Shown here: positions 12,403 to 24,494 of the stretch, one piece after another
Layout: the number at the start of each line of letters is the position of its first letter
How positions within the stretch are numbered: the first letter of the stretch is position 1
From: Serpula lacrymans var. lacrymans S7.9
Lineage: Eukaryota > Basidiomycota > Agaricomycetes > Boletales > Serpulaceae
Direction of reading: 5' to 3'
Length of the DNA: 64,000 bases
NCBI RefSeq assembly: GCF_000218685.1
Contig: NW_006763297.1
Span: forward strand, 958,249-1,022,248
Made by a program: the position numbers and the translations under genes
Notes under the pieces: model-generated
Told to the model about the DNA's origin: nothing
Databases searched by the model: none
What the model saw: only the letters and a program-made list of their open reading frames with translations

Positions 12403-14118
12403 CACTGTGGGGATCGACTTATAATAGCTAGACTTGCAGTTTGATCTTACAGTGATTTTTGTGTAAAATTATATCTAAGGAAAATATGAAGCAAATTTTT
12501 AAAATATAATCCCTAATATCATCTGCCTGTCCTCACAGCTTTGAGTCTGGAATTTTTAGTAAAATCATTGTACTACTGTCTTATATATTATATAGAAAAT
12601 ATTTACAAAATGATCTTGCTCAAGGCAGGCAATATAAAGATAATATTTTGTAGATAATATTTATAAAATTATCCAAGGATCCACTCTAAATTGCATTATC
12701 ATTGATACTAAGCATTTATTATGAAACATTTCAAACTCATATCTTCCTTATATTCAACCCTTGTCCACAGCATTTTTTTGAAATTATTTCTAATTATCTT
12801 CCAGCCTGTTTTCATCCTTGAACTGCAGCTTTGATTCACAATCAAGGCTGCAGTCCAATGATGAACATATCACATGTGACATAATTCCTTGTGTGCATGC
12901 CATTTGATAGTACAGAAATTTCTGTAAAAATTGATTAGAAATAATTGCTAGGGGGATCAAAAGTTGACATTGGTGTGAAAGCCTTTAAATTTGTTGGCAC
13001 TACTCATTTGCTAGGTGGTTTCAGTGGTGTGGGAATAATTGGTACCAGTGGTGTATATGAAAACACCTCACCACAGCTGCTTGTGGTTTGGCAATTGGGA
13101 ATGATCAAAGCTGGGATGAGGGAGTCAATGTGAAAATTTAAGGTGATGGTAAGGAATAGGGTGACGGTAGAACCATTGGTGGTATATATGATAGTATACT
13201 GGTATGATGACACATATAGCTAATGATTACTATATTAATCCACACTTACTGTGACTGATTTTTGTCAAGTCCATTTTGCTGAATTCATCTTACTGATACT
13301 CCAAATATCTGCTTGAGTCTGGAAAAATATGCAGGTAAGCAAGAAAGCAACAATAAATATATTATGTGCAACACCAATCTTGATTTTGGATCGTATGAAG
13401 CATTCTTTACATGCCAATGAGTCACTTGATCACTGATTTCCGTGATATGTTGTCATTTGTCTATATATTTACATGTTTACTTCTATTTCAAACTTTTTCC
13501 ATATTTCTAGATTGCAACTTTTCACTGGGCACCATGATGATGGCGTAATGGCAACAAACATTTAAAACTCAGAACAACTCAGCTGGCAGGATTCAATCAA
13601 ATTTCAGGGAAATAGTCACACAAGAAATTATGTCACATGTGATATGTTCATCATTGGACTGCAGCCTTGATTGTGAATCAAAGCTGCAGTTCAAGGATGA
13701 AAACAGGCTGGAAGATAATTAGAAATAATTTCAAAAAAATGCTGTGGACAAGGGTTGAATATAAGGAAGATATGAGTTTGAAATGTTTCATAATAAATGC
13801 TTAGTATCAATGATAATGCAATTTAGAGTGGATCCTTGGATAATTTTATAAATATTATCTACAAAATATTATCTTTATATTGCCTGCCTTGAGCAAGATC
13901 ATTTTGTAAATATTTTCTATATAATATATAAGACAGTAGTACAATGATTTTACTAAAAATTCCAGACTCAAAGCTGTGAGGACAGGCAGATGATATTAGG
14001 GATTATATTTTAAAAATTTGCTTCATATTTTCCTTAGATATAATTGGTATATTTTTAAAAATAAATCACTGTAAGATCACACTGCAAGTCTAGCTATTAT
14101 AAGTCGATCCCCACAGTG
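12403..14118. mobile_element. Long-TIR DNA element, family TIR-A, copy 1 (non-autonomous)
   Basis: Two near-perfect inverted arms of about 500 nt, 12403-12897 and 13618-14118, begin CACTGTGGGGATCGACTTAT and end with the reverse complement. The arms contain 'CTTTGAGTCTGGAATT', 'GTCCACAGCATTTTTTTGAA' and the palindrome 'TCACATGTGA'. The central 720 nt has a segment (about 12945-13200) shared with the second copy at 28670-28940, but no transposase. The 230 bases between the MYG1 stop and the left end show nothing else. No clear target-site duplication was found at either end, so the superfamily is open. The very long arms suggest a Mutator-like or foldback-type element (inference). Confidence 0.8.
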
Positions 14119-17100
14119 ATAGTCACATGTGACCTTTGTCACTGCACAGTATATACCTTGCACGAACCATACATACACCCCAGTCTTGATGTTATAAATT
14201 GCACTCTTCGCAGCTTTGCTGCAACTGTCAGGTGCCTGCAACACTTTCCACACCCTTGTATCATAAAAAACCAAGTGAGCAAAACCAAGCAAAAAAATGT
14301 GCTACCATGTGTGCTGCCTGTGACTTTTGGGACCACTATCCCAGCAACTTTGCCATTCCAAGAGAAGTCTTATGTAAGTTATCGGTTGGTCAATTGACCA
14401 ATTGACCAATCAAAAATTTGGTCATTTGTGGGCTTCTCCCGCAAAAGCAGATCTCTGTGTAAGGACCATTTTATTATTTTCTTATCTTCGCTATGTCTTG
14501 GTTCTCGAACACTTTTCCCATTACACCTCTGGCTCTAGGGCTAGAGGTATCATTTGCCATTTTACTTCTCATAGCCCTCACAGGCTTTCTTAACCATCAC
14601 TACCATTTTATATCACAGATCAGAGACTGGGTATCGCTCCCAGCCAGCCAGCACACTGAGTAGGGACTGGTAGTAGGCATCTTGCCAAACCAGCTCCAAG
14701 CCCCAGTAAAGCCTGGATATACTAATAAACACTTTGTTCAGGATCGTACCTCATTATGAGGATACGGTTCCTGAACACGCGTAACACACCTCTATTATTA
14801 GTACAAATCTCTCACCGCTGATTAATCAAGTTAAAAGTCGTATGATAGTTGTTCTCTCTTTTTCTTATTGGCCGATTGATTCCTCAGACCACTTTTTGTA
14901 TATTCTCCTTTCGGTCTGAGGAACAAACAGTTCACTATATAAAGCCTTACCTATTCATGTATGGCTCCTTAGTTTTCTATTACTGAATTTACCCGCTTTA
15001 CTGCTCAACGAAAACCTTTGAAGCTTACCTCTCAAAGTCCTCTACTTGCTATATTTACTAGCGTCTGTCAACCTCAAGCTCATCGAACCCCTTACTCCCT
15101 GCAAGTGCAGAAGGAGACAGGTTTCGTTTTTTTTATAGTTTATCGTTGCCTCACACTCTGTACCTGTGCACTTCTTTTATCTTGCCAAACACATTATCAC
15201 ATCACTTAGCGCTCTTGATCGTCTTTGTTGGTTAATCTGGTTATATCAAAGGGCCTGTCATAAGTTAGAATCTGAGTTTAGCAAACACACTTGTTGTGTT
15301 ATATGACAGATATGTTGTCTCCTATCTGTGAAGATACTATAGTTAGTTTAGATGCTATCATTTAGGAGTCGAACAAAACCTTCCTGAGTTTTACATCACC
15401 TATGCTGCCCGTATGGCACAGATGTACCCCCCTCATGTACATTTTATAAAAAGTGAAGAAAACTCAGGACGATACCTTCTCCACTACAAATACAAGCCAA
15501 CCACCAATTTGCTGTCACACTTCTTTAAACTAAATTTTGAAGTTGACTGTTTCATTGCTGAAACGGCTGTTTCTGGGCAACAAGAGGTGATATAGATTTG
15601 TTTGATGACAATGACCCTAAGGAGCATGCACAACCACTTGCATCATACTGGCTCAAACCACTAACCACCTAAGGAAGAAATTATAATGTATGGGTTGATA
15701 TGACAGGATGCTAATGTACTATTCTGGTGATTAATTTATCAAGTCATCCTGGGCCCAACATCTGCCATTATATAATTGACAAGGAAGTCATATTTCCCCC
15801 AGCTTGCTCGACAAGATTCTATTTATGTGGCTGGTCTCCGTGTCATGTACAATATATAATATAATATGGCACGGGCCTGGGCTCAATGGGAGACGGCTGT
15901 TAGGCGCGCATTTCCACTTCATACAAGAGCGGTGAGTTACTTTGCTGTATTGCATGCTAAACATGGTCTAGTCTTCTTCCTAACCCAACAATCTACTATT
16001 TTACTACTCAAACTCACTTCCATTTCTCTTTTGTCTTTGATCACACTTCTTGTATTTTGGGGCAAGTAACATACAAAGCACCTGTGTACTGTATTACTAG
16101 CGTGTTTATACTATCTAATGTCCATGTTTCACTGGCAAGACACCACATCATTGAGTTCTGAATAGTGTGAAATGATTCAAAAAAGTGTAAGCCATAAAGC
16201 AATAAAAAAGGAGGAGCTTACATGTAAGCCTCCTATCCTTTCCTTCACTAAAAACAGCGCCCATTTGTTCTTAAAAGATGACAGTCTTTGAGCCTGGAGT
16301 TGTTAAAGCAATTCTCAAGAATAGCCTGTCTGGAAAAGAGTGTACAAACTTTGAAACTGAGTGGGATAAGAATATAAGTAACATACTGAGAGACTACAAA
16401 TACGAACTTACCTGTAATAGATTGGAAAGCATGTTTCCACCTGGATGGAACACTATGGGGAGCCAAACACCACACAAAAGCTTAGTTGGCATGGGAGGCA
16501 AGCATTGTGGAATATATAAACCACATTTACTCAAAAATGAGCAAACATGCAAGTAATAAGAAATTAGTGTACCCCCCAAGTCTATTAAACAGTGTACTCA
16601 TACTTGGACCCTGTTTTGTCCCGCCAACATATCTTCACCTTGAAAAGCATTAATGTGATCCTATTACTAACTAATAACAACTTACCTAAAACCGCTTAAC
16701 ATTGTCCACCCCTTCTATGCGGACCTAAAAAATGACCTAAATGTCAGTCAGGGAACGTGCTGTGGAAAGGATGGACCATGAAGGGTCCTAGGGATGTTCA
16801 TGGTTTGATGTCAGAAGAATAGGCCCTGGGATACCAGCTACAATGCCGAGCTTGTCAAGATGGTGATGGTGGAGCTGGTGGTGATTATTGTCATGCTACA
16901 ACTAACTATATGTTCTGGGACAAGTGGGTGTTTTGGGAGTTACCATGTATGCTTTTTCTAGTCAACAATAAACTCATAGACTCACCATGTATCCTGCTTT
17001 AGCCAATGTTCCTATCTTTTTCAAATAGTGTGCTGTTATGTGTGATCTCTTCGAGTTGATCATTGAGTTATGGCCTACAAACACTTCATCAGGACTAGCC

Positions 17101-17286
17101 AAAAACATTAAGCATAAGTAACTCTCTCACCTGTTAATATATCTTTAATATTCTGGCTAAAATCTTGTTATCTGGAACATCAGAACTCTATCTGCTTCAC
17201 TGCCATCAATGTATGATGGAATATCTTACCAGTTACCAGAGACTTTATACACGTGTAACATTACTAGCATGTAGTCCCCTACAGGG
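14119..17286. other. TE-derived intergenic sequence, no gene recognised
   Basis: No family could be assigned to any frame here. Visible signals are a nested palindrome of TTGGTCAATTGACCAA type at about 14386-14410, a TATA-like 'actatataaagcc' near 14935 in an LTR-like setting, and an unassigned 92-residue frame at 16278-16556 (plus). The base composition and lack of conserved motifs fit old retroelement remains. Confidence 0.4.
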
Positions 17287-17311
17287 TTTTTTTTTTTTTT
17301 TTTTTTTTTTT
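17287..17311. repeat. Poly(T) tract of 25 bases
   Basis: An uninterrupted run of 25 T between 'acaggg' and 'caaagcc'. It could be the tail of a minus-strand retroposed sequence or a simple slippage tract. No flanking duplication was recognised. Confidence 0.9.
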
Positions 17312-18416
17312 CAAAGCCAAGCAAGGATTATGGGGACAATGTGATTTCTGGGGAGCTAATCACAGATCTTGATGGGAATCACACAGTTTGCTAATATAGT
17401 TTTTGATGCTGATGATATCAATAGGTGTTTGTATATGAGTGTAGTGAATGAGAAAAATGAGATCATTGCATGGGTGAGCACTCACTTTTCTGAGTTATAT
17501 ATTTCTCATTATAACCACCATACCAGAGACTTTGCCAGAGTCAATCAAATGCTGAGATTAAGGAAGTATTTCAGGGCCTCAAGTCTCACTATGCAAGGCT
17601 TTGTGTTACACTACCTGAAATGGTAAATGCAGGCAATTGCTATCATGCATGGAGCGCTATTGTCAAGATAATGCCAGATGCACAGCTCAGCCTAGATATT
17701 TGTCATCTGATTATGCAGTATGTTGATTCATTCTATTCTCAAAAAATACAGATATTAACTACAGATAACAGCTATCTTGCCACTATAATATTAATGGCAC
17801 GAAGAATCCATTCCGTACAATAGTGGCCAGGGAAATCAGTGATGCAATATACAAGACAAAAAGAAGTGAAAATCAACCAGCAAAGTATTATTACAAGCAG
17901 TAGTTGAGAAATACACCCAAAAAGGCAGAGTTTGGTCAGCTGCGAGCCCAATGATACATTTTTTCTCTTACTTTCACTCCCCTCATGCTGTCTAACTATA
18001 ACTTGGTCAAGGTTCACATCTATCAGCTCAAGCACATCAAGAAAGGGTGCCTTGAACGCAAGTGACAAGACATCCGCTCAGATAGAAGCCAAATAGAAGG
18101 GAGTCACAAGGGCTGAAACAGCTTGATGTGCTCGTTTCCAAGTAGCATTGAAATATTTGTAACCTTTGCAAATGATTTTGTTATTTGTAAGAACATCCTA
18201 GTAGTCTACAATTCCAAGGACCCGGACACATCACCATTCTTAGCATCAACTTACGGGTTGCACCAAACTCATCTCGTCAACCGCATAGCAAAAGCATGAA
18301 ACAAGCTTGTTGAATCAGCTCTGTCTACTAATTCAAAGAATGAGCTCAACCTCAAGCCTACCTATTTCATCATCTAGAGTAACAAAATATTTGGACTTAT
18401 CAGGTCTGAGGACTCA
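17312..18416. other. Unassigned coding-like debris upstream of the repeat-type gene
   Basis: A plus frame at 17369-17626 ('DADDINRCLYMSVVNEKNEI') reads like protein but matches no family I know; the rest has stops in all frames. It may be upstream exons of the gene copy at 18417-19985 or an unrelated TE relic. Confidence 0.3.
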
Positions 18417-19985
18417 ATGACTTTCAACAGACTCTTGGAAGAAACAAAGGTTGAAGACAATAGCCTGGACCCTATTGAAAACCTTGAAATTGCAGCTGAG
18501 GCCAAAGTTGAGCCAGAAGCAATACTCAAAGACCTCAACATCAGTCTATCACTTCTCTCAGTGCCTCATCAAGCGGCCTTTTCTTCAAGTCAGCCTCTTA
18601 TTATCAAATGCAAGGCAATAATTGATTTGAGTACTCACTCGGACGGCAACAATGTGCTTACTGAGCCTGTACACAAGAAGGCTTGAGGTGTTGGCCCTAC
18701 AACCCCCATGTGCATAACCCCCATTAATATTCCGAGTACAACTGCCCCCTTTATCAACAGTGACGCAACCACCACGCCTCCCAGTGATGCAACCACCTTC
18801 TCCAATGGCCTGGGGGCGTCAACAAATACCAGCTCCATTACTGTCCCTTCCAAACTAGTCACCTCCCTTGACTTTTTGGTGAGCTGCGACAGAATGTCCA
18901 GAGTGGATTTAAAGGGCTAAGCAAGGACAAAGCCAAGCAGGTGCTTGGTCCAGCTCAAAGAAATACATCCTCCATTGCAACCAACATCAGCACTTTTGCT
19001 GTTCCTCTCCCAGTCCCCACCCAACCTTGCTGGTCTTTCTCCTTTAGAGAGAATTTTCTCAATAGCAACCGGAATGGATATCCAATCCCTGGATATTTCT
19101 CCAGGAGCTGAATTTTTCACCTTCATGAATATGTGGCTTGAACTACAATGGTTTCTCACACCATGATGTTAAGAAAGTGGGTGGAAGCCACCAATGAGTA
19201 TAATGTGCAGCTTGAGAAGATGGGAGCTAACTTCATCAAGAAAAATCCTCGTGCTCTGTTTGACAAGCTCAGGGAGATTGAAGCTAAGGTAGTGCAGAGG
19301 ATCACAACAGAGAACTTTAAGTGTACGTAAAGGTTCTTCATTCTGTACTAGATACTAAACTAACAACTTTATTAGCTGCAAAAGGTAATGAGGATTTCTG
19401 GCAGAAACACTGTCATGCAATAGCTGTGGCCAAGCCCAAGAAAGGATATACAGACCTCACCAAGCAGGTATGCCATTCATGCTATGCAATGCACTAAAGA
19501 ACCACACTACATGTACTTATTATGGCTTTTTAGTGAAAGACGCAGACCTGCTTGCACTGCCGAGTGACCAGGTACCCTGGGGGAACTGGATCCCAAGGCA
19601 ACCACAAGAAGGCCTTTTGCTCAGATGGCATCAAAATTAAGGTAAGTAGTGGTTTCCCTCCAAATAAACACCCACCTTGGCCTCAGCCCCAAGGAGTCTT
19701 CTCTCATGGCTCATTCTTTTATCCCATTATGTTCCTATCAGCATTGCAAGAAATGTACCAGGAGACAATCATTTGGGGTGATGACAGCTCTTCTGACCGA
19801 ACAATAGAGTATCATGCTTTTGCTGCTATGTTTGTCAAATGTCTCAAGACTGGACCCAACAGTGTTTTTCTCTTCAAGCCGTACAATGGGTACACTCTCA
19901 GCCCACCAATGCCAGAAGCCATCGTCCAACTCGACGGGGAAACTCTTATCTTTGCGTTGACTGCTTTTGCAGTGCATCTGATGGT
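18417..19985 (+). pseudogene. Agaricomycete repeat-type hypothetical gene, copy 1
   Basis: Multi-exon coding relic. An N-terminal Ser/Thr/Pro-rich part (18417-18920, interrupted by stops) is followed by 'KNPRALFDKLREIEAKVVQRI' and 'ENFKC' (19148-19323). A GT..AG intron (19324-19374) leads to 'FWQKHCHAIAVAKPKKGYTDLTKQ', a second intron to 'CLHCRVTRYPGGTGSQGNHKK', then 'PPWPQPQGVFSHGSFFYPI' and 'GYTLSPPMPEAIVQLDGE', ending at a splice donor at about 19981. It is clearly homologous to the minus-strand copy at 22345-20835. A Cys-X2-Cys patch and the GNHKK-CSD segment are the best conserved parts. This looks like a multi-copy family of mushroom genomes; function unknown. The damaged N-terminus argues for a pseudogene, while the C-terminal exons remain open. 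Confidence 0.6.
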
Positions 19986-20834
19986 GAGGCCAATAATGAC
20001 TAATTATTTTGCTCTACATACATACACGCTACGCTTTTTTTTGTGCTCTTTTGTTGTATTCATATCTATGGCCCCCATGCCTATGCACCCCTTGTTTCTC
20101 ATCTCCATGCCCCCATTTTTTCCCCTTTTGTGCTCTACTATGCCTCCCTATTGCCTTTTTGTCTCTCCTATACTTCCCCAATCTGTTTTTTCTTGATTCC
20201 TTTTGTTTTGTTTGTTGGTGTGTGGGTAGGGTGTTATTGGTTTTTAGTTGCCTTTTTGCTTGTGTTATTGTCTCGCCATTGCATAAATACATGATTAGTA
20301 AAAGAATACAGAGTTGCTTGCTTGATTTTGCTTACTTTTGTGTGAATTTTGTGAAATTTTCAAGCCAGGCCTGGAGACCTGGGGATTTAGTGAAAATTTG
20401 CTGCAATAACTCACTTGGAACGTGGGGTAAAATCAATTGGTCAACTCACATGATCAATTGGTCTTCGTAAATCAAAATCAAAAATCAATCAGATTGATTT
20501 AGTCACTAAAAGCTTGTGTATGGCAAAGTTGCTGACCAATTTTCAACCTGTCATCATGTGACTGATTGTGACATTTTTTTCATCAAGTTTAAAAGTTTGC
20601 AATCTGGCCAAATTTTCTCAAAGTACCCAGTAAGTGTTCAAAAATGAGAAATCACACTGATATACACAGTTTATTTTATTCTAATCAGAGGTTCTAACCA
20701 GAGGCTCACAGAAAAGAAGAAGTAGGTAGTTAGGTAATCATAAAAGCAACTACCAATACATGTACATGAATGCATTATAGAAATGTAGCAAACATTTCCA
20801 CAGAACCAAAAAGCATAAAAACAAAAATGAGGAC
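19986..20834. other. Pyrimidine-rich spacer between convergent gene copies
   Basis: The first 250 bases are C/T-rich on the plus strand and open in several frames without recognisable motifs. The remainder contains short 'caattggtc' repeats around 20440-20470 and no gene. Confidence 0.45.
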
Positions 20835-22345
20835 TCACACCAACAAGTGTTCAGCCAAGCAATCAACTCGAAGATACTTCTCCTCATTGTGTGACACAAT
20901 GAATTCTGGCATGGGTGGACTAAGGGTCAAGAAGTCATGAAAATGAAAGAGAGCTGTGCCTTTGGGGCCAGCAAAAACAGTTCCATCTTCATTTTTTGCA
21001 AAACATTGGTCCAGCATAATAGAAAGGGCTTGATATTCCATTGCAAGCTCCTCTCCATTGTTGTGAAGTACAATAATTTGCTTGTATACTTCGCAAACCG
21101 TTGAGAAGAAAACTATGGGGTGGAAATGGAACCCATCCGTAAAAATACCCACCAATTGTGGCCAGGGAGACGTCACATTATTGTAGCCTTTTGGTGCTTT
21201 GACTGGGACACCATCCGAACAGCAGCTTTTTTTGTGGTTTCCAGAGAAGCCCTCAGAGCCGGGATATTTGATTATACGACACCAACTACATGTTGGTATT
21301 TTTTGTGTTTTCCCCTGTTATATTTTAGCAAGTAACAACAAGAACAACCATAAAAGCTTACATTCTTGCCCATACCAGTTATGTGATTTTCAGTTTTAAC
21401 GAGAGCAAGAGTGGCACAGTGTTTCTGGACTCACATTTATAGTTTCCCATCTTAACATGCTCAATAATCTTTTACTCAATATCACCTAACTTAACTAATA
21501 AGGCCCTTGGATTCTTCAGGACAACAGGCAAGGGCTGTTTGATATGTAGTAGGCGTTCATTGTATGCTCTTATTGCAATCACTTATTTGTGTGCAGTCAT
21601 CCCACATAAAACCCATTTTAATTCAATCCTCATATCCATAAAAAGAATGAACTCGGCCTTGGAAGTGATTTTCAGTGAGTGCACATCTATACCAGTGCCT
21701 ATGCTAAAGAGACATTAATATTTTGAGAGGCCATAAATATTTGGAGGTGGGAGAAGCTTGCGCAAAGCCTCAAGGACTAATTTGGTCCTGACAGAGACAT
21801 TAGACTTCAAGAATACATTAGTATAGATACCAGCAAACAGAAAAAGTGAGCTTTACTTGTGGTATCTGGTTGCTATGGTCCGCTGGTGCTTGTAGCAAGT
21901 GGAAATTCTTCAGTGGCGGATCTATGGTCTTCAAATTGGCTGGGTCAATAAAGTTTGTCGGGGGCTCCTCAGGAAGCTTGCGTTTTAATGTTTGTGCTGA
22001 GGTCATCGAGGGCACTGAGTAATCAAGTGGGATGAGCAGGAAGGCAGCATCAATTTCCATGCCTTGCAGGATGACAGGGGATTCAATGTCCCGCTCGAGT
22101 GCAAGCTCAAGGATATCTTGAGGGCCTTGAGGGCCTGCTTTAACATCACCATCTTCTTCAGCAACTTCAATCTTTATGGGAAAAAGCCCTTTAAAAGTTG
22201 CTGCATTTTTTGAGTGAACAACACCAAAGTCCTCACCACTGTTGGGAACTTGAAGTATAGGCTTGGGCAGAAGTGGCTGATGTCCAGGTAATTTTTTTTC
22301 TTTTAAAATCAGTGCATTCCACAGATTGGTGATGCAGTTGACCAA
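20835..22345 (-). pseudogene. Agaricomycete repeat-type hypothetical gene, copy 2
   Basis: Reads right to left. A Pro-rich N-terminal exon (22345-21818, 'PLLPKPILQVPNSGEDFG') is followed by a region with stops, then 'FILFMDMRIELKWVL' and 'NPRALLVKLGDIE' followed at once by an in-frame stop, then 'KIIEHVKMGNYKC' (about 21660-21430). The 3' exon (about 21290-20835) gives 'CRIIKYPGSEGFSGNHKK', 'SPWPQLVGIFTDGFHFHP' and 'LTLSPPMPEFIVSHNEEKYL'. Each block matches copy 1 in the same order. The stop after NPRALLVKLGDIE shows this copy is non-functional. It faces copy 1 tail to tail. Confidence 0.6.
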
Positions 22346-22662
22346 ATAAATGTGATAGGAGCATATGTAAATACAATAAATGGAGTGGGGCTTGAGCTAC
22401 TGTGGGCAACACGTACATTACAACGGAGCATGCCCCAGTGCTGTGAAAACCTCAAGCCCACTTGCAAATGCCCTCATGATTGCATTTCACCCTTTGTGAG
22501 ACCCTTCAATCCGGCTACTATCTTAGTGGACATCTTGGTGTGTACATTCCAAACATCCCCTCTTGACATGACTTAGTTAATCAGTGTATACCTGTTAGGG
22601 AATGTATCAGTCAGTGAAGAATAAGTAAAGAATAAATAGAAAACTTACCCTGGAGGATGCGG

Positions 22663-24252
22663 TGTCATGCACCAAAGTTGATTGGTAGCATGGACAGGTG
22701 TCAATAACAAAGCGAATATTCAAAAAGACTCGCCTTTGCGCCACACAGGCACAATGCCACGTGGAATAGTAATTAATATTGCCTTTTTCAAACTTGTGGC
22801 TGATCAGCATCACCTCTATTAGGCAATCCAGTCACGCTCACCTTTGCTTTTCCATTCGGTACTTTCGGCATTTCGGCATTTCGGCAAATTTTTGCGTCGC
22901 CACTGGCTACACATTGCATTGCGCCTTCGCTTTTGTCGTTTCCCTTACTCCCCTTCCTTTGCCTAGCCCCACCATGGGCCCCTTCCTCTCCTTTGTATTC
23001 TCACCTGATGGTCATTTCTGGATCCCCATTCTAATCCACCTTTTTGTCACCTCCACCCTCCTCCTCCTCATCTTATTTGCACCCCCACCATTTCTGATGT
23101 CACCACTTCCTATCCGCTTCCGACGCCGATCTGTTGACTACCACGTGCCACTGCTAATATCAGCAAAGCCCCGGCGGCCGGTACAAATAGGGCAACAGGT
23201 CCATCTTTATGACATCGATCTACCATCATATACTATCAGAACATCGGTCGCTCGTCTTGCCTGGTTGGAGCGTGGGTGGGTAGTTTTTGAGCTGGAGAAG
23301 GTTCATCCCCTTGCATCGCCCATGTTCATCGCTGTTCCATTCACTTGGGTACACTTATCTTTTGTCCATCGTCTTCGCTACAGCTACACCTACCATACGC
23401 TGCCTGGGACTCACTTGTTCCAAATTGGAACTACTCCTCTCCCTCCCTTGTTTGATCAGGTGGTCCAACACAACCAGTCCATTGGTAAAGCTATAGAACC
23501 ATTAGATTTGGACTAGGTGGTGGACCGGTGGCTCCAGTTTCTTTTTTTTCAGCAGAACATTTATTTACAGTGCGATTATTTTTTGATTTTTGAATCATTT
23601 TATGGACACATATTTTTTTAGAATGCCTGACTGACAATAAAGGAACTGTGTTGATACTGATAGTGTTTTGCCTTGCCCTTTTTTTACTGCATCTTCCCAT
23701 GACATCATGATTTTCCTGCTCTCTTTTTGCTATTGGACTTTACTTTATGGCTGTACAAACCTGTGACATTACTCACAGCATTCATTGTTCTATCCCTTTC
23801 TTTTCCTTTTTTTGACAATCTTATCCTGTACTACCTACACAGGATTCGTCAGCATACATTCCTTCCTTCATGTTCTTTCTCATTCTTTTTGCACAGCTAT
23901 ACTGTGCATAGCCTACTTTTCTTTTACTATATAAACCCCTGTATTTTATCTTGTAAAAAAAACAAGAACTTAATTCCAGACTTCTTCTCTAAATTCAAGT
24001 TCACTACTCTGCTGCTTGTGATCCAGTGTGGTCACAACACTTCCCACTGCTACCACTGTCAACTGCTGTCATTGTCACTTCCCACTTTTGAAGTCATTGT
24101 CATTCCTTTTGATTAGAGTCCTTCTGAGCACTACAGTTTGTGCGTCAGGAGCCTGCTATCACTGGCAACCTCATCATCTTGTCGTTCTCAAACCTACCTT
24201 GTGCTACGATTAGCAAGGTAGTGCTCGTCTATACTCACCACAAAGCCCCTAT
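22663..24252 (+). mobile_element. LTR4 (1.77-kb LTR-like repeat), copy 1
   Basis: Starts TGTCATGCACC at 22663. It runs through the 180-codon ORF (22974-23516), an AATAAA at 23636-23641 and a TATATAA box at 23928-23934, and is last recognisable at 'caaagcccctat' (24252). The distal ~300 nt present in copy 2 is missing, replaced by 27 nt and LTR3. In full-length copy 2 the ends are TGTYA...TGACA, the inverted TG/CA ends of an LTR; the TATA box also fits an LTR promoter. No retroviral coding region adjoins it, so it is a solo or broken LTR. Confidence 0.7.
22974..23516 (+). CDS. ORF inside LTR4: 180-residue putative membrane protein, copy 1
   Basis: ATG in a strong context (CCCCACCATGG) at 22974, stop at 23516. 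The product starts MGPFLSFVFSPDG. Residues ~17-38 form a hydrophobic segment (IPILIHLFVTSTLLLLILF), followed by a basic patch 'PIRFRRRSVD' and a soluble part with 'GQQVHLYDIDLPSY', 'GWVVFELEKVHPLASP', 'TWVHLSFVHRLRYSYTYHTL' and the end 'KAIEPLDLD'. This predicts a single-pass membrane protein. The frame stays open upstream to 22779 but without an ATG. It differs from copies 2 and 3 at a few residues (DGH vs DGR, IHLF vs IHFS, PRR vs PRW). An AATAAA lies 120 nt after the stop. I recognise no family. Confidence 0.55.
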   Translation: MGPFLSFVFSPDGHFWIPILIHLFVTSTLLLLILFAPPPFLMSPLPIRFRRRSVDYHVPLLISAKPRRPVQIGQQVHLYDIDLPSYTIRTSVARLAWLERGWVVFELEKVHPLASPMFIAVPFTWVHLSFVHRLRYSYTYHTLPGTHLFQIGTTPLPPLFDQVVQHNQSIGKAIEPLDLD

Positions 24253-24279
24253 GGGACTACACTTGCACTTAAGTGGGAG

Positions 24280-24494
24280 TGACAAAACCGGATAAACCCG
24301 GTCTCTGCCAAAGCAGCCATTGTTCTCCATGGAGCATAGCCACCACTCTATGGAGTCACCATTGTTCTCCTAGGAGTCATTATACTGTAGCGAGTAGCAC
24401 CTCTGACTATAAGTAGTAAGGGGTTTAGCATAGAAATACCTCAGTCGTTTCTATAGCCTCTTGGGCAGCGGCTGAGTTTCACTTAGTTTTATTA
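24280..24494 (+). mobile_element. LTR3 solo LTR, copy 1 (internally deleted)
   Basis: Begins TGACAAAACCGGATAAACCC and ends GTTTCACTTAGTTTTATTA. It is 215 nt against 315-316 nt for the other two copies. The missing ~100 nt lies between two direct repeats of the 'gtcgtttctatagcctc...gctgag' unit. It abuts the mariner coding sequence at 24495. Confidence 0.75.

Noticed and set aside
12945..13133. Gly-rich frame 'GGFSGVGIIGTSGV' shared by both TIR-A elements as a coding exon
   Set aside because: Frame is not kept between the copies (codons lost and altered) and there is no start; better explained as shared non-coding TIR-A sequence.
20029..20294. Membrane-protein-like frames in the pyrimidine-rich spacer
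   Set aside because: Both strands are open in several frames because of biased composition; no start context or conservation.
22607..22813. Minus-strand frame 'MLISHKF...GNINYYSTWHCACVAQ' as a gene
   Set aside because: It is the antisense of the LTR4 end and recurs in every copy; no start or continuation beyond the repeat except by chance fusion (32584).
23727..24116. 129-codon hydrophobic frame downstream of the LTR4 ORF
   Set aside because: Lies across the TATA-like box and pyrimidine-rich tract and is not conserved in length among the LTR4 copies.
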